Assembly: GCF_023159225.1 (NCBI RefSeq)
Contig: NC_063166.1
Location: 43,517,149-43,581,148, forward strand
DNA from: Perognathus longimembris pacificus
Taxonomy: Eukaryota; Chordata; Mammalia; Rodentia; Heteromyidae
Direction: 5' to 3'
Length of the DNA: 64,000 nt
This document shows, piece by piece, positions 10,885 through 21,970 of the stretch. The position numbers were made by a program, and so were the translations under genes. A model generated the notes under the pieces. The model saw only the letters and a list, made by a program, of their open reading frames with translations, searched no databases and was not told where the DNA came from. How positions within the stretch are numbered: position 1 is the stretch's first letter; each line of letters opens with the position of its first letter.

Positions 10885-11330
10885 CTTCTTGTTGATGGTT
10901 TTTGTGATGACTTCATCATTTTTAAATTCCTCAGCTCTATTATCTCTACAAGTAGATAATCGTCTATAAACAAACATTGAAATGCTTTTTGGCTTCTGGG
11001 GCTCAGAAGAACCCTCCAATTAATTCTTCTAAAGCAAAAAGTAGTTGGCAAGCAAGTAACCATTTGGTAAACTTTGTTTAATGAGTTTCTTTTTGAAAGC
11101 CTTAGTGAGGCCTTTGCTTGGCACAATTATTCTGCTTTTCTTCTCTGCTGTCTAATTCTGACTGTGTTTGGAAGCATCCTGCCTTTTTGGGTGTGGTCAG
11201 TACTGAAAGACGGATCTTTGTGTATTCAGCCACTTTGGGTAAAGTAGTCTCCAACTAAATGCCAAATTAACACTAATGAATGCAAGATATGGGCATTGGC
11301 ACTTTCAAATTCATCTCTTTTCAAGTCCTT

Positions 11331-11546
11331 TTTTTTTTTTTTTCCAGTCTGTCATGGGGCTTGAACTCGGAGCCTACTGTCCCTGAGCTTTCTCTCACTC
11401 AAGACTAGCACTTTCTTTTTGGTTTTCTGGTGGTTAATTGGGAATAAGAGTTTTATGGACTTTCCTGCCCTGGCTTTGAATTCTGACCCTCAAATCTCAG
11501 TCTCCTGAGTAGCTAGGATTACAGGCATGAGCCACCAGTGCTCAGT
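11331..11546 (-). mobile_element. Family-B SINE
   Basis: Reverse copy with a T tract at 11331-11343, somewhat shortened in the middle. Confidence 0.82.
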
Positions 11547-11579
11547 TCCTGTTTTTGTTTCTTTTCTTCTTCTTTTGTT

Positions 11580-12018
11580 TTTTTCTTCTTTTGGTGCCAG
11601 TCCTGGGGCTCTGTCCCTTAGCTTTATTTCACTGGAGACTAGTGCTCTACCACTTAAGCCACAGCTCTACTTCCATCTTTTAAAAAAATTTTTTTAGTTA
11701 TTTCTTTATTGTCAAAGTGATGTACGAAGAGGTTACAATTTCATGCGTAAGGCAGTGAGTACATTTCTTTTTCTTTCTCTTTTTTTTGCCAGTCCTGGGC
11801 CTTGGACTCAGGCAGGGCCTGAGCACTGTCCCTGGCTTCTTTTTGCTCAAGGCTAACACTCTGCCACTTGAGCCACAGCGCCACTTCTGGCCATTTTCTG
11901 TATATATGTGGTGCTGGGGAATTGAACCCAGGATTTCATGTATACGAGGCAAGCACTCTTGCCACTAGGCCATATTCTCAGCCCCTACTTCCATCTTTTT
12001 TTTTTTATAGTTAATTGG
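11580..12018 (-). mobile_element. Family-B SINE split by a composite insertion
   Basis: Right half at 11580-11681 and a short continuation at about 11985-12018 (GTTAATTGGAGATAAAAG) flank the insertion at 11682-11984. Confidence 0.75.
11682..11984 (-). mobile_element. Chimeric insertion: family-A SINE joined to family-C tail
   Basis: Read on the minus strand, a complete family-A SINE body (11984 back to about 11788) runs through an A-rich joint into a family-C 3' segment (about 11765 back to 11700) and a second A/T run. One 15-bp target duplication, CTACTTCCATCTTTT, bounds the whole unit (11667-11681 and 11985-11999), so both parts appear to have inserted together. Confidence 0.7.
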
Positions 12019-12030
12019 AGATAAAAGTAT

Positions 12031-12232
12031 AATCCTAGCTTTTCAGGAGTCTGAGATATGAAGAATCATGGTTCAAATCCAGGTAGGGCAGAAAAGTCTA
12101 TGAGAGTAATGCATAACCATCAAAAATTCAGGCTAGCCACATGACACAAGTGGTAGAACATCGGCCACTGTGGGGGAAAAAATGAGCAAAAGGTCCTAAG
12201 TTCAAACTCAGTACAAGCACATAAAAAAGCAC
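12031..12232 (+). mobile_element. Family-B SINE, 5' truncated
   Basis: Starts inside the B1 half at TATAATCCTAGCTTTTCAGG and continues through the ID half to an A-rich end. Confidence 0.7.
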
Positions 12233-13376
12233 TTAGAATTTTTGTCAAGTGCTAGAATTCTATTCAGCGCTACTAATAAAGCATGTAGACTCTGGCTCAC
12301 ATATGCACAACAAGGTGCTAGTAACAAGAATGGGTATTCTTAGCAGCCTGCCTTCCAGGTTCCCAACATTTTATAGAGGTTCCAGGCAGCTCCTCTACTC
12401 AGCTGATTGCTTCTTGGAAACCAGAGAACATGTCACTTGGGCCTTAGGCTCATATGCAATTCACCCATGGCCTCCTGCTTGTGACTAAGGCTGTATGTTT
12501 CCTGCACGAATGCCATGAATAGTTCTGTGCCAGATGTGCTCCAGGAACACTCGACCTTCCTTTCTTCAGTGCATATCTCTTATTTTCTGCTGTGTAGCCT
12601 GGCCTGGAAGAGAAAGTCTCCAGGACCCTTCCTACACTGATAGGTCCTTGTTTCCTTCTTGCTTATTAAAGTAATTGCTGAAATAACAAGTCTACAGACC
12701 AAGAGATATTTAAGTACAGGGCCCCTAAAGATGATAACATAATCAGTACCTCTCCTACTTCAAACAGCATGGCGTGTGGGCAGACCTTCCATTTCATAGA
12801 TGGCATAGGTGGAATTGCTCTATGCCTCCTTCCTTGCCAAGAACAGCTGGATGGGTGTTCATGGAAGGAATGCAACAGGGGAAGGCCCACTGTCATCCTC
12901 TTGGAAGGCATGGGGGTTGAAAGGCCCTCCAGCTGCATGTCAGAAAGAGAACCCTGAGTCCAAAACTTCCTGCTGAAGAGCTATATTCCTTCTGGAATTT
13001 CCTCTTGCTATTTGCTTAGCCAACTTTGAATGAATGGCCTTGGAGAACAGGCTGGAAGGAACTGGTTGAGCTCTAGGCTGACCTTGCCCATCTTCCTCCT
13101 GTGTGGGGCTGGCCCGATGGGCTCCCCAGGCTGCTGCTGAATCCCACCAGTGAGGAGTTCACTAGGGGACAGGAACAGTGTTTTACTGAGCTGTGTATTC
13201 CAGTAGTGCATGGAACAGGGGCAGTAAACCAATAATGAGCCAATGAATACAGCTAAGAACTGTGAAGGGTCCATCTTATTCATTGAGATCAAGCCTCTCA
13301 GAGGTTTTAAGGCCAATGAATGCCAAGCAAAACTATGCTACTACCATTGAACTATACTGCACCCTGGCAGATTTTC
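12233..13376. other. Unique intergenic sequence
   Basis: About 1.1 kb with no SINE, no recognisable exon and only short open frames on both strands. I see no coding signature in it. Confidence 0.5.
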
Positions 13377-13612
13377 TTTTCCCCAATTGGTTGTGAGGCT
13401 TAAATTCAGGACCTGGGCACCATCCCTGAGTTCTTTTGCTCAAAGCTAGCACTCTACCACTTTAAGCCACTGCTCCACTTCTAGTATTCTGGTGGTTAAT
13501 TGGAGATGAGTCTCATGGACTTTCCTGCCAGGGCTAGCTTTGAATGGCAATCCTTAGATCTCAGCCTCCTCAGTAGCTAGGATTACAGATGTTAGCCACC
13601 AGTATCCAGTCC
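13377..13612 (-). mobile_element. Family-B SINE
   Basis: Complete reverse copy ending GTTAGCCACCAGTATCCAG. Confidence 0.83.
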
Positions 13613-13623
13613 TAGCAGATTTT

Positions 13624-13925
13624 AAAAAATATTTTTTATTTTTAATTGACATAGTCGTTGTACACAACTATGGGGCACAGTATGACATTTCAATGCATGA
13701 ATACAATGTATAATTGGCATATTATCTAGAGACATTTATCATATTTTTGTGTTAGGAATATCCAAAATTCTATCTACTTACTACTTTGAAATATTGAATT
13801 AGTAGTTGACAACCATAACCATAGTTACCCAATTATTTCACAGAACATTAGAAGTTGCTCTTCCTATCTAATGGTACCTGTACTGGTCCTTTCTCCATCC
13901 CTCTGCCTCATACCCTTCCCAGGCT
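13624..13925 (-). mobile_element. Ancient L1 3' end (mammal-wide type)
   Basis: TTTTTAATTGACATAGTCG, ATGCATGAATACAATGTATA and GGCATATTATCTAGAGACAT are the reverse of an old L1 3' end (spontaneous poly-A end at left), continuing into CTTCCTATCTAATGGTACC. Confidence 0.7.
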
Positions 13926-13950
13926 CTGCTAACCACTACTCTATACTTTA

Positions 13951-14177
13951 TGCTTTTTTTTCTTTCCAATACTAGGGCTTGAACTCTGGACCTCATCATT
14001 GTTCCTTAGCTTTTTCACTCAAGGCCTTCCACTTGAGCCACAGCTCCACTTCTGACTTTTGGTGGTTAATTAGAGATAAAAGTTTCATGGACTTCTACCT
14101 GGACTGTCTTCAAACTGTGATCCCCAGATCTCAGCCTTCTGAGTAGCTGGGTGGCATGAGTCACCTGTGTTCAGCAG
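13951..14177 (-). mobile_element. Family-B SINE
   Basis: Reverse copy inserted beside the ancient L1 fragment, ending GTCACCTGTGTTCAGCAG. Confidence 0.8.
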
Positions 14178-14681
14178 TTGTCATTATTTAAAAATCAGGA
14201 TTTGGGGCAATGCCAGGCTCTACATGGCAACCATCAGGTGCACAAGAACCCAAGATAACTGGTTTGAGTATTTGTCCTTCTGTTCCTCACAGAGCCCATC
14301 ACCCCTAAAACTCCCCCAGGAGAGTCTGAATGTGGAGGGCTAATTACATGGCATTCTCAGGTTCCCCAAATGTTCATTTTTTTATAGAAAGAGAAAAGTG
14401 AAATATTTCTTATCCATATGTCACAAACTAAAAGGGAAATATGACAGCAAGGCACAGAAAGTCTTATGTTTCAAGAAGAAATAGGAGAGAATATATTTTG
14501 TGTTAAGTAAAGGACTTTTACAAGTTAATATTTAAGGCCACATGTGTTAACCCCGCATAGTTTGAAGACTTCTGATCAAATTGATAGGGCCTCTTGGGAC
14601 CCAAACAAACCCCAAATCCAAGACTTCACTGGCTAGTAGGTTTGGCTCCTACTAGACTGACCAGCCACTTTCCTAACTACT
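14178..14681. other. Unique intergenic sequence
   Basis: No repeat, exon or RNA gene recognised in about 500 bp. Confidence 0.45.
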
Positions 14682-14935
14682 TTTTTTTCTTTGCCTATAC
14701 AGGGGCTTGAACTCAAGGCCTGAGCATTGTCTCCCCCCTCCCCACCCCTCCTCTTTTTTTTGCTCAATGCTAGTGCTGTACCACTTGAGCTACACTTCCA
14801 CTGCAGCTTTTTGCTAGCTAATTGGAAATAAGAGTTTTGCTGATTTTCCTGCTTAGGCTGGCTTTGAACCATGATCCTCAGATCTCAGCCTCCTGAATAG
14901 CTAGGATTACAGGTGTAAGCCACTTGTGCCCAGCA
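14682..14935 (-). mobile_element. Family-B SINE
   Basis: Reverse copy carrying a C/T-rich expansion (about 14730-14760) within the ID half. Confidence 0.83.
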
Positions 14936-15106
14936 CCTGACGCCTAATGGCTTATTAGCCAATGTCTAGGTTTCCCCAGAAGGCCAATATGATTATCAAT
15001 ATGAAGGGAGGCAGGAAGCTGTGGGGTGGAGAAGCCATAGAACCCAATGTGCTTGGAGACTGAGCTACAACTGGGACTTGAGAACCACTTTTTAATGAAT
15101 CATAGA

Positions 15107-15317
15107 TTTTTTTTTTTTTTTTTTGGCCAGTCCTGGGCCTTGGACTCAGGGCCTGAGCACTGTCCCTGGCTTCCTTTTTGCTCAAGGCTAGCACTCTGCC
15201 ACTTGAGCCACAGCGCCGCTTCTGGCCGTTTTCTGTGTATGTGGTGCTGGGGAATCGAACCCAGGGCCTCGTGTATCCGAGGCAGGCACTCTTGCCACTA
15301 GGCCATATCCCCAGCCC
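15107..15317 (-). mobile_element. Family-A SINE
   Basis: Near-consensus reverse copy. Target duplication AATCATAGAT (about 15097-15106, and just after 15317). B box intact, so relatively young. Confidence 0.92.
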
Positions 15318-15329
15318 AATCATAGATAT

Positions 15330-15574
15330 TTTTATTTTTTTATTTTTTCCCCCAGTCATGGGGCTTGAACTCAGGACCTGGGCACTGTCTCTAAGCTTTT
15401 CTGCTCATGGCTAGCACTCTACCACTTTGAGCCACAGCTCTACTTCCAGTTTTCTGGTGGTTAATTGGAGATTAATCTCAGGGACTTTCTTGCCTGGGCT
15501 GGCTTCAAACCACAATCCTCAGATCTCAGCTCCTGAGTAGCTAGGGTTATAGGTGTGAGCCACCGGCACCCAGC
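15330..15574 (-). mobile_element. Family-B SINE
   Basis: Complete reverse copy from CCCCCAGTCATGGGGC to CACCGGCACCCAGCC. Confidence 0.85.
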
Positions 15575-15639
15575 CACTTTCATTTTTTAAATAATCATCT
15601 TGCCAAAACATTGCAAAAATGTATAGAGATATCTTGTTA

Positions 15640-15708
15640 AACTCATTACTTTATTTATGTAACTGTAATCCCTCTGTATATCACCTTTACCATAAAATTA
15701 AATTAAAT
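15640..15708 (+). mobile_element. Family-C fragment
   Basis: ACTCATTACTTTATTTATGT and AACTGTAATCCCTCTGTATA match the module seen at 7989-8116 and 45365-45690, ending at an A/T-rich run. Confidence 0.6.
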
Positions 15709-15907
15709 TTTTTTTTTGCCAGTCCTGGGCCTTGTACTCAGGGCCTGAGCACTGTCCCTGGCTTCTCTTTTCTCAAGGCTAGCACTCTGCCACTTGAGCC
15801 ACAGCGTCACTTCTGGCCTTTTCTATATATGTGGGGCTGAGGAATCGAACCCAGGGCTTCATATACATGAGGCAAGTACTCTACCACTAGTCCATATTCC
15901 CAACCCC
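15709..15907 (-). mobile_element. Family-A SINE
   Basis: Reverse copy, slightly diverged, ending ATTCCCAACCCC. Confidence 0.88.
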
Positions 15908-16361
15908 AAAATTATATTAAGTTTTAAAAAATTAAAGCTAAAAAAAAGATATCCTGTAAATTTTCACTCTGATCCCTTAATTGTTAAATCTCTTACTTCA
16001 CTGAAGTATAGGAATCAAAATCATGCAATGACTATAGATACAATGCTACTATCTGATTTATGAAAATTATGCAGATTTCACCAAATGGCCATATTGTTCT
16101 TTTTCAGGTCCACAATCTATCTAGGACTTCTCAGTGTGTTATGCTGTCAGATCTACTTTCTCAGTTTCTGCCTTTCATAAGCTTCACACCTACCAAAACG
16201 TTCCACAATTTTGGTGTGCCTTCTCTTTTCTCATGACTAATCACAGGTTGTGCTTGGGAATGAGAATATCATGGAAGTGGTGTGAAGTTCTTCTCAATAC
16301 CAGGTGTCCAATGGGGTCCCAGAGATTGCTCTGCTTCAGTCATTCAGTTCAAAACAGGAAG
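15908..16361. other. Unique intergenic sequence
   Basis: About 450 bp without recognised repeats or coding signal. Confidence 0.45.
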
Positions 16362-16551
16362 GAGCCTGGCGCTGGTGGCTCATGCCTGCATATCTGAGGA
16401 TTGTGACGATTCCAAGCCAGCATAGGCAAGGTGGTCCATAAGACTCCAATCTCCAATTAACCACCAAAAAGCTGGTAGTGGAGCTGTGGCTCAAGTGACA
16501 AAGCACTAGCCTTGAGCACTAAAGCTCAGGGACAGTACCTAGGCCCTGAGT
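16362..16551 (+). mobile_element. Family-B SINE
   Basis: Forward copy with an internal deletion in the B1 half. Followed by a scrap of reverse ID sequence (16552-16590). Confidence 0.75.
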
Positions 16552-16755
16552 TTGTTTTTTTCTTTTCTGTGCCTGTCCTGGGGCCTGGTGATGTCCCACC
16601 TGCTGCTTCCTGTTATACTTAAATATCCCACCATTTTCAGATCTAAGACCTGTTCTTCATGACATCTTTTTTCTGCACTCACATATACATTGTGAACCTC
16701 AGTATTCATGTAGTAACTCATGTGGCTGGGGTGAGGGAAAGAAGAGGTAAAGAAA

Positions 16756-16981
16756 AGCTGGATGCCGATGGCTCCTATCTATAATCCTAGCGATTCAGGA
16801 GGTTGAGATCTGAGGATTATGGTTCAAAGTCAGCCAAGGGGAGGAAAGTCCTTAATACTCTTATCTTCAACTAACCATCTAAAAGCCAGAAATACAAGTG
16901 TATCTCAAGTGGTAGAGCACCAGCCTTGAAAGAAAAAACTAAGGGTGATGCCCCAGCTTTGAGTTCAAGCCCTCAGTACTA
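16756..16981 (+). mobile_element. Family-B SINE
   Basis: Complete forward copy whose 3' end (CAAGCCCTCAGTACTAG) runs straight into a CA/CG repeat. Confidence 0.83.
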
Positions 16982-17004
16982 GTACGTACGCGCACATGGG
17001 CACA

Positions 17005-17035
<31 letters not shown>

Positions 17036-17050
17036 GCGTGCACACACATG
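16982..17050 (+). repeat. (CA)n(CG)n alternating tract
   Basis: An uninterrupted alternation of purine and pyrimidine including a (CG) run at about 17021-17039, flanked by CA and TGCACACACA. Strong Z-DNA-forming potential. Confidence 0.9.
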
Positions 17051-17164
17051 GACATAGAGGACATAGAATTAGTGAAGTACAAGACAAAGAAGAATAAATG
17101 GGAATTCAGAGGAATATACAAAAAAAAGGTGACTTTTTCTATTTTTTAAAAAAAATAATAATCT

Positions 17165-17294
17165 GATTTTCTGGTGGTTAATTGGAGATAAAAATCTCAT
17201 GGACTTTCCTGCTCAGGCTGGCTTTGAGCCGTGATCCTCAGATCTCAGCCTCCTGAGTAGCTAGGATTATAGGCGTGAAACTTTGCTGGGCACC
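17165..17294 (-). mobile_element. Family-B SINE fragment
   Basis: Only the B1-derived part in reverse (GGTTAATTGGAGATAAAAAT to TGCTGGGCACC). Confidence 0.75.
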
Positions 17295-17439
17295 AGAATT
17301 TAAGTAAGCATTTTGGAAAGGTCCAGCCAACTTCCAGACAACTGGGTATGATCACAACTCTGTAATTCTGAAATCCCCAAACTGAAAACCAACAATTTTT
17401 TCTTAAATTTGCAGAAAATGTAATTGTTAGAAACAATAT

Positions 17440-17750
17440 CCAAAGCTGGGTAAGGTGGCTCCCACTATAGTCTCATCTGCTCAGCCAGTGGAGATCAGGA
17501 GAATCTTAGTTCAAGGACACCCTGGCATAAAGTTATCAAGACTCCATATTAACTCACAAACTGGACATGGTGATGCATGCTCATACTTCTAGCTACACAG
17601 GAGCTATGAATTGGAGGACAACCCAGACCAAAAGCAGGAAATCCTATCCAACAACAAAAAAAGAAAGAGTAAAGCAAAAAAGGGCTGAGGATATTGCTCA
17701 ATTAGCTGAGGACCTACTTAGCAACATAAGGCCTTGAATTAAAAATTCTA
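17440..17750 (+). mobile_element. Old B1-like and ID-like SINE pair
   Basis: CTGGGTAAGGTGGCTCCCAC and CTGGACATGGTGATGCATGC are two diverged 7SL-type starts. GGGCTGAGGATATTGCTC near 17682 starts an ID-like unit. All are older than families A and B. Confidence 0.5.
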
Positions 17751-17964
17751 GGCTGGGGATATAGCCTAGTGGCAAGAGTGCCTGCCTCGGATACACGAGG
17801 CCCTAGGTTCGATTCCCCAGCACCACATATACAGAAAATGGCCAGAAGCGGCGCTGTGGCTCAAGTGGCAGAGTGCTAGCCTTGAGCGGGAAGAAGCCAG
17901 GGACAGTGCTCAGGCCCTGAGTCCAAGGCCCAGGACTGGCCAAAAAAAAAAAAACAAACAAACA
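17751..17964 (+). mobile_element. Family-A SINE, young
   Basis: Near-consensus copy with intact B box GGTTCGATTCC. Target duplication AAAAATTCTA at 17741-17750 and again just after the A-rich tail (about 17965). Confidence 0.93.
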
Positions 17965-18065
17965 AAAATTCTAGTACCATTAAAGAAAAGAAATGCCAAT
18001 GAAGCTGACGTGATATTATTTATCATCTTCATTTATCCCAGTGAATTAGAAGAGGGTCACAATTC

Positions 18066-18317
18066 TTTTTTTTTGGGGGGGGGGGTGTTGATCATAGGGC
18101 TTGAACACAGGGCCTGGGCACTGTCCCTGAGGTTTTTTTCATTCGAGGCAGCTAGTGCTCTACCATTTTAAGCCACAGCTACATTTCCATTTTTCTGGTG
18201 GTTAATTGGAGATAAGTCTCATGGACTTTCCTGCCAGGGCTGGCTTTGAACCACAATCCACAGATCTCAGCCTTCTGAGTAGCTAGGATTATAAGTGTGA
18301 GCCACTGGCACCTGGCA
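18066..18317 (-). mobile_element. Family-B SINE
   Basis: Complete reverse copy with a G run beside its T tract. Confidence 0.85.
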
Positions 18318-18862
18318 GGTCACAACTCTCTCCTGCTCTCACAGGCACAGATACGATCTATTGTTAATCACTTGAATCTGGCTGGCCTTATCGCAGACTG
18401 AGCAGAAGAATGGAGGAGAAATGATGTTACGAACTTTGAGATTTTAGGCTTTAAGAAAGCAGCAATATTTTCTTTGCCTCTTTTGGGAAGTCCACTATAG
18501 TAGCCAGCTGCTATAGAAGTCCCGAGTCTACCATGCCAAGCTTCATAGGGATGTGGGGGAGGAAGGCTAGTGCCCGGAAGAGCCAAAATGGGAGGAAAGC
18601 CTTTTGAGACATTTTGCCTAGACCTCAACAGAAAGTAGCTGGATGATTGCCTCCCATCAATACCACATGGAGGGCTGAGGATGGAGTGATCCCCAGCCCT
18701 GCAAGAAAATGGAGCAGAACCTACCAGGCAAGCCCTATACAAATTCCTAGCCTGATTCCTAAGCAAAGACACTATTTGGGAACACTTGTTACATTGCAAT
18801 AGATGACTGAAATACAGACTTACATTATTTATGTGTTTTCAATGCAGAAAATACAAGACTGG
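18318..18862. other. Unique intergenic sequence
   Basis: Contains a 143-codon open frame on the minus strand (18368-18799) with no recognisable domain. A frame of this length is expected by chance in 64 kb. Confidence 0.45.
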
Positions 18863-19075
18863 AGCCAGGCACACGTGGTTCATGCCTATAATCCTAGCTA
18901 CTCAGGAGGCCTAGATCTGAGGATCATAGTCCAAGGCCAGCCTAGACAAAAATAGCAACTCTTAGCTCCAATTAACCACCACAAAGCTAAAAGTGAAACT
19001 GTGGCTCAAGTGGTAGAGAGCCGACCTTGAGCAAAAAAGCTCAGTGACAGCACTAAGGCCTCCTTCCCTCACAAA
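18863..19075 (+). mobile_element. Family-B SINE
   Basis: Forward copy from GAGCCAGGCACACGTGG to the diverged tail CCTTCCCTCAC. Confidence 0.82.
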
Positions 19076-19194
19076 TACAAGATTTAATTAGAATGCCACC
19101 TAGACCTCACTGAGGGCATTATGTGATGTATGATACATGTAGGTTGTAGTTCTCTCTTTTTCCCTCTTTCTTTCCTCTCCACCCCCTCTCTCTT

Positions 19195-19397
19195 TCTATT
19201 TTTGTACCCATCCTGGGGTTTGAACTCAGGGCCTGGGCACTGTCCTTGAGTTTTTGTGCTCAAAGATAGTGCTCCACCACTTAGAGACACAGTGGCTCTT
19301 TGGTAATTAATTGGAAATAAGAGATTCATGGGCTTTCCTGTGCGATCCTCAGATCTCAGCCTCCTGAGTAGTTAGGATTACAGGTGTGATTCACCCC
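19195..19397 (-). mobile_element. Family-B SINE
   Basis: Reverse copy with a short deletion in the B1 half. Confidence 0.8.
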
Positions 19398-19419
19398 TCC
19401 CACACACACCTGGCTCTCT

Positions 19420-19651
19420 TTCTTTATGCCAGTAATAAGGCTTGAATTCAGGATTTCATGTGCTCCTTTGGCTTTTCTGCTTAAGGTTGGTGATCTACTA
19501 CTTGAGCCAACACCTCCACTCTGGGCATTTTGCTGGTTAATTAGAGATAAGAGTCTCTTAGTTTTATCTTCCCAAGCTGGCTTCAAACCACATTGCTCAG
19601 ATCTCAGCCCCTAAAGTACTTCTGATTACAGGTGTGAGCCACTGGCATCCA
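19420..19651 (-). mobile_element. Family-B SINE
   Basis: Diverged reverse copy directly next to the previous one, same orientation. Confidence 0.8.
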
Positions 19652-20259
19652 GTTTACCTTTCTCTATTAAAGAAAAATCTAAGTTTCAAAGTCCATCTGT
19701 CCTTAAGGGTTTTCCGGAGGGATTGCCCTTTGTATTGTGTAAATAGAATTGTCTAGACTTCCTTCCAATCTTAGACATTTGCTAAATGTCATGCATGCAT
19801 GTTGCTCTGAGTGTCTTATTTTTCAGTAGTTTAGCAGCTTCTCTAAACCTGTCCCTCTCAGGCTTCAGCTTCAAATCTTGTCTTTGAAGGATTTATTCCT
19901 ATACAAGTTCTGAGCACCACGCCCAGCTGTTCAGCTTCAGTGGAGCTGAGGTGGGGCATTTCCAGCAAGTTCCCAGGAGATGCAGACACTGCTGGGCCAG
20001 GGACCACACTTTGAGAACTGTTGCTGTAAAAGGAGTGCTACAATGAACATTTTCATTGTCTTTACCATATCTAAGGTGATGAACCCCTAAGGTTCAGCTT
20101 TGCTATGCCTTCAAGCCCTTTATTCTCTCAGATCCTCTTGGGCAAACCTTAGACTTAAAAGAAATCATAGTTTATTAGTTTGTCTGGCTGCCAGTGTTTT
20201 CTTCTTATCTCAGTTGATAAGACTTTGGAGTAAAATGCCTCTTCGCACCTCTTAAAAAT
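19652..20259. other. Unique intergenic sequence
   Basis: About 600 bp with no recognised repeat, exon or RNA gene. Confidence 0.45.
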
Positions 20260-20420
20260 GTCTTAAAATTGTTATTATAAAGGTGATGTGCAGAGGGGTT
20301 AGTTCCATAAGTCAGGTAATGAGTACATTTCTCTTTGGATAGTGTGCCGGTTCCCTCCCACCCCTCCCCTGCAAGTTGTATAGTTCACTTTCAACATAGT
20401 GTCCAGTGAGTATCCCACCA
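20260..20420 (-). mobile_element. Family-C retroposon, longer copy
   Basis: Reverse copy: AGGTGATGTGCAGAGGGGTT, AATGAGTACATTTCTC, a C-rich block and then TATAGTTCACTTTCAACATA. The last part matches the 5' part of the copy at 45365-45690. Confidence 0.6.
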
Positions 20421-20421
20421 T

Positions 20422-20662
20422 TTTTTGCCTGTCCCGGAGCTTGAGCTCTGGGCTTGGGTGCTGTCCTGAACTTCATTGGCTCAAGGCTAGCACTCTACCA
20501 CTTGAGCCAGAACGCCACTTCCGGATTTTTTTCTGAGTAGTTTATTGGAGATAAAGAGTTTCAGGGACTCCTGGCCGTGGGTTAGCTTTAAATGGTGATC
20601 CTCAGATCTCAGCCTCCTGCGTAGCTAAGATTACCGGCATGAGCCTGTAATCAGTGCCCAGC
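20422..20662 (-). mobile_element. Family-B SINE
   Basis: Reverse copy with CpG-rich variants, ending CAGTGCCCAGC. Confidence 0.82.
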
Positions 20663-20866
20663 TCCCTCCTCTTTTTAAAACCTGTTCTGGAACAGATGGT
20701 CAGGAATGCCTTCACTGTGAAATTTCCTTGGTGGGACCCTTTCTTTTCCCCTGAATACTTCGGGCTAAAACATCTGTTGTTACCTTTCACAAAACAGGAG
20801 GGGCACAGGGTGGTCTTTTTTTTTTGGCTGGAGGTCCATCCATCAATGCCTGGCATTTTTAGAGAT

Positions 20867-20965
20867 GGCACCTCTGAGGCCTAGAAAAATAGAGCCACTT
20901 GCTTAAGATATAAGGTTGATAAATGGGCAAGTACCCAAGCTTGAACCCAGGTCTGCGCTGACCTT
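20867..20965 (-). mobile_element. MIR relic
   Basis: GAGCCACTTGCTTAAGATAT and AAGCTTGAACCCAGGTCTG follow the reverse MIR consensus. It sits about 1 kb upstream of the CMTM8 start codon. Confidence 0.65.
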
Positions 20966-21320
20966 TACCTGCTACTTACAAGGCACCCTCGTGTCCGCAA
21001 CCTCGAACCCAGGAAAGTGCAGCCCAGGGGTCCTAACCTTCACCTGGCACAGCCTTTCATAAAACATTTTCTCCCCAAAGGTCATTCGGATTCATCTTGG
21101 CCAGGGACCCCAAAAATGTCTCCCTCCTCCTCCTCTCCAGACCAGACCACGTCGCCCAGGCTCCAGGGCTCCACGCCTGGAAGCCTCTTGCCTTCGCAGT
21201 CCGGCCAGTCAGTTGTTCCTCAAATTGTTCCCAACAGAAGGGGCAGGAAATAGCCCGGGGCCACCGTGGCGGCCGCTGCCGGAGGCGGACAGGCGCCTCC
21301 CGCAGTCCAGGTCGCCCGTA

Positions 21321-21346
21321 TCGATCCCAGATCGATCTGGGATCGA
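21321..21346. repeat. Perfect 26-bp palindrome in the CpG island
   Basis: The half-site TCGATCCCAGATC is followed at once by its exact reverse complement. It has no spacer and no mismatch, and lies 625 bp upstream of the CMTM8 ATG. Confidence 0.95.
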
Positions 21347-21970
21347 AGGTCCGGCTGGGTCGCAGTTCCAGCCACCACTCCAGCCCGACGTCGCCCCGCC
21401 TCCCAACGGCCGAGTCTGGGCGCCGCGACGCCCCCAGGCCCCGGAGCTCCCGAGAGGCCGGCTACCCGCGGTCCCCGCGGCCCCGCGCCCGCAGGTGGAC
21501 GGAGCCAAGTCGGAGGCGGTGCGGGCCCTGGGGAGGCGGGGCGTAGGCGAGGAGGTGCATTCTCCTTCGCCCGGCCAGTCCGGTGGCTACCGCCCTCCGG
21601 GGGCTGCAACAGGTGACCGGGCCGCAAGTCCCAGCACCTCGCCGGGGCGGTCCCTCTCCGCCCGCCACCCGCCTCCCTCTCCACGCCCCTCCCCTCTCCT
21701 ACTCCCGTCCCCTCCCCCGGGCCTCCGCCGCCTTCCCGGCCGCCCCGCGGCCTCCCCTCGCGCCCTCCTCCTCCTCCCCGGGCCCCAGCGCAGCCCCGCA
21801 GCCCGCGTGCCCACGGTCGGGGGCCGCGCTCTAGCCAGACCCTCCCGGGACACGCGTGCCAGCCGGCCTGGCACCGGAGGCCACCCCGGCGCGCTCCTCG
21901 CTTGCTCGCCGGCGACCCCGGCCCCAGGGCCGCGCGTCCAGCGGAGGACGCGCCGGGGTCCCCGGAGACG

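Noticed and set aside
17751..17825. tRNA gene (A and B boxes present)
   Set aside because: The tRNA-like start belongs to a family-A SINE; no acceptor-stem pairing or anticodon loop is preserved.
18368..18799. 143-codon minus-strand open frame in unique sequence
   Set aside because: No recognisable domain or codon pattern. A few frames of this length are expected by chance in 64 kb of six-frame translation.
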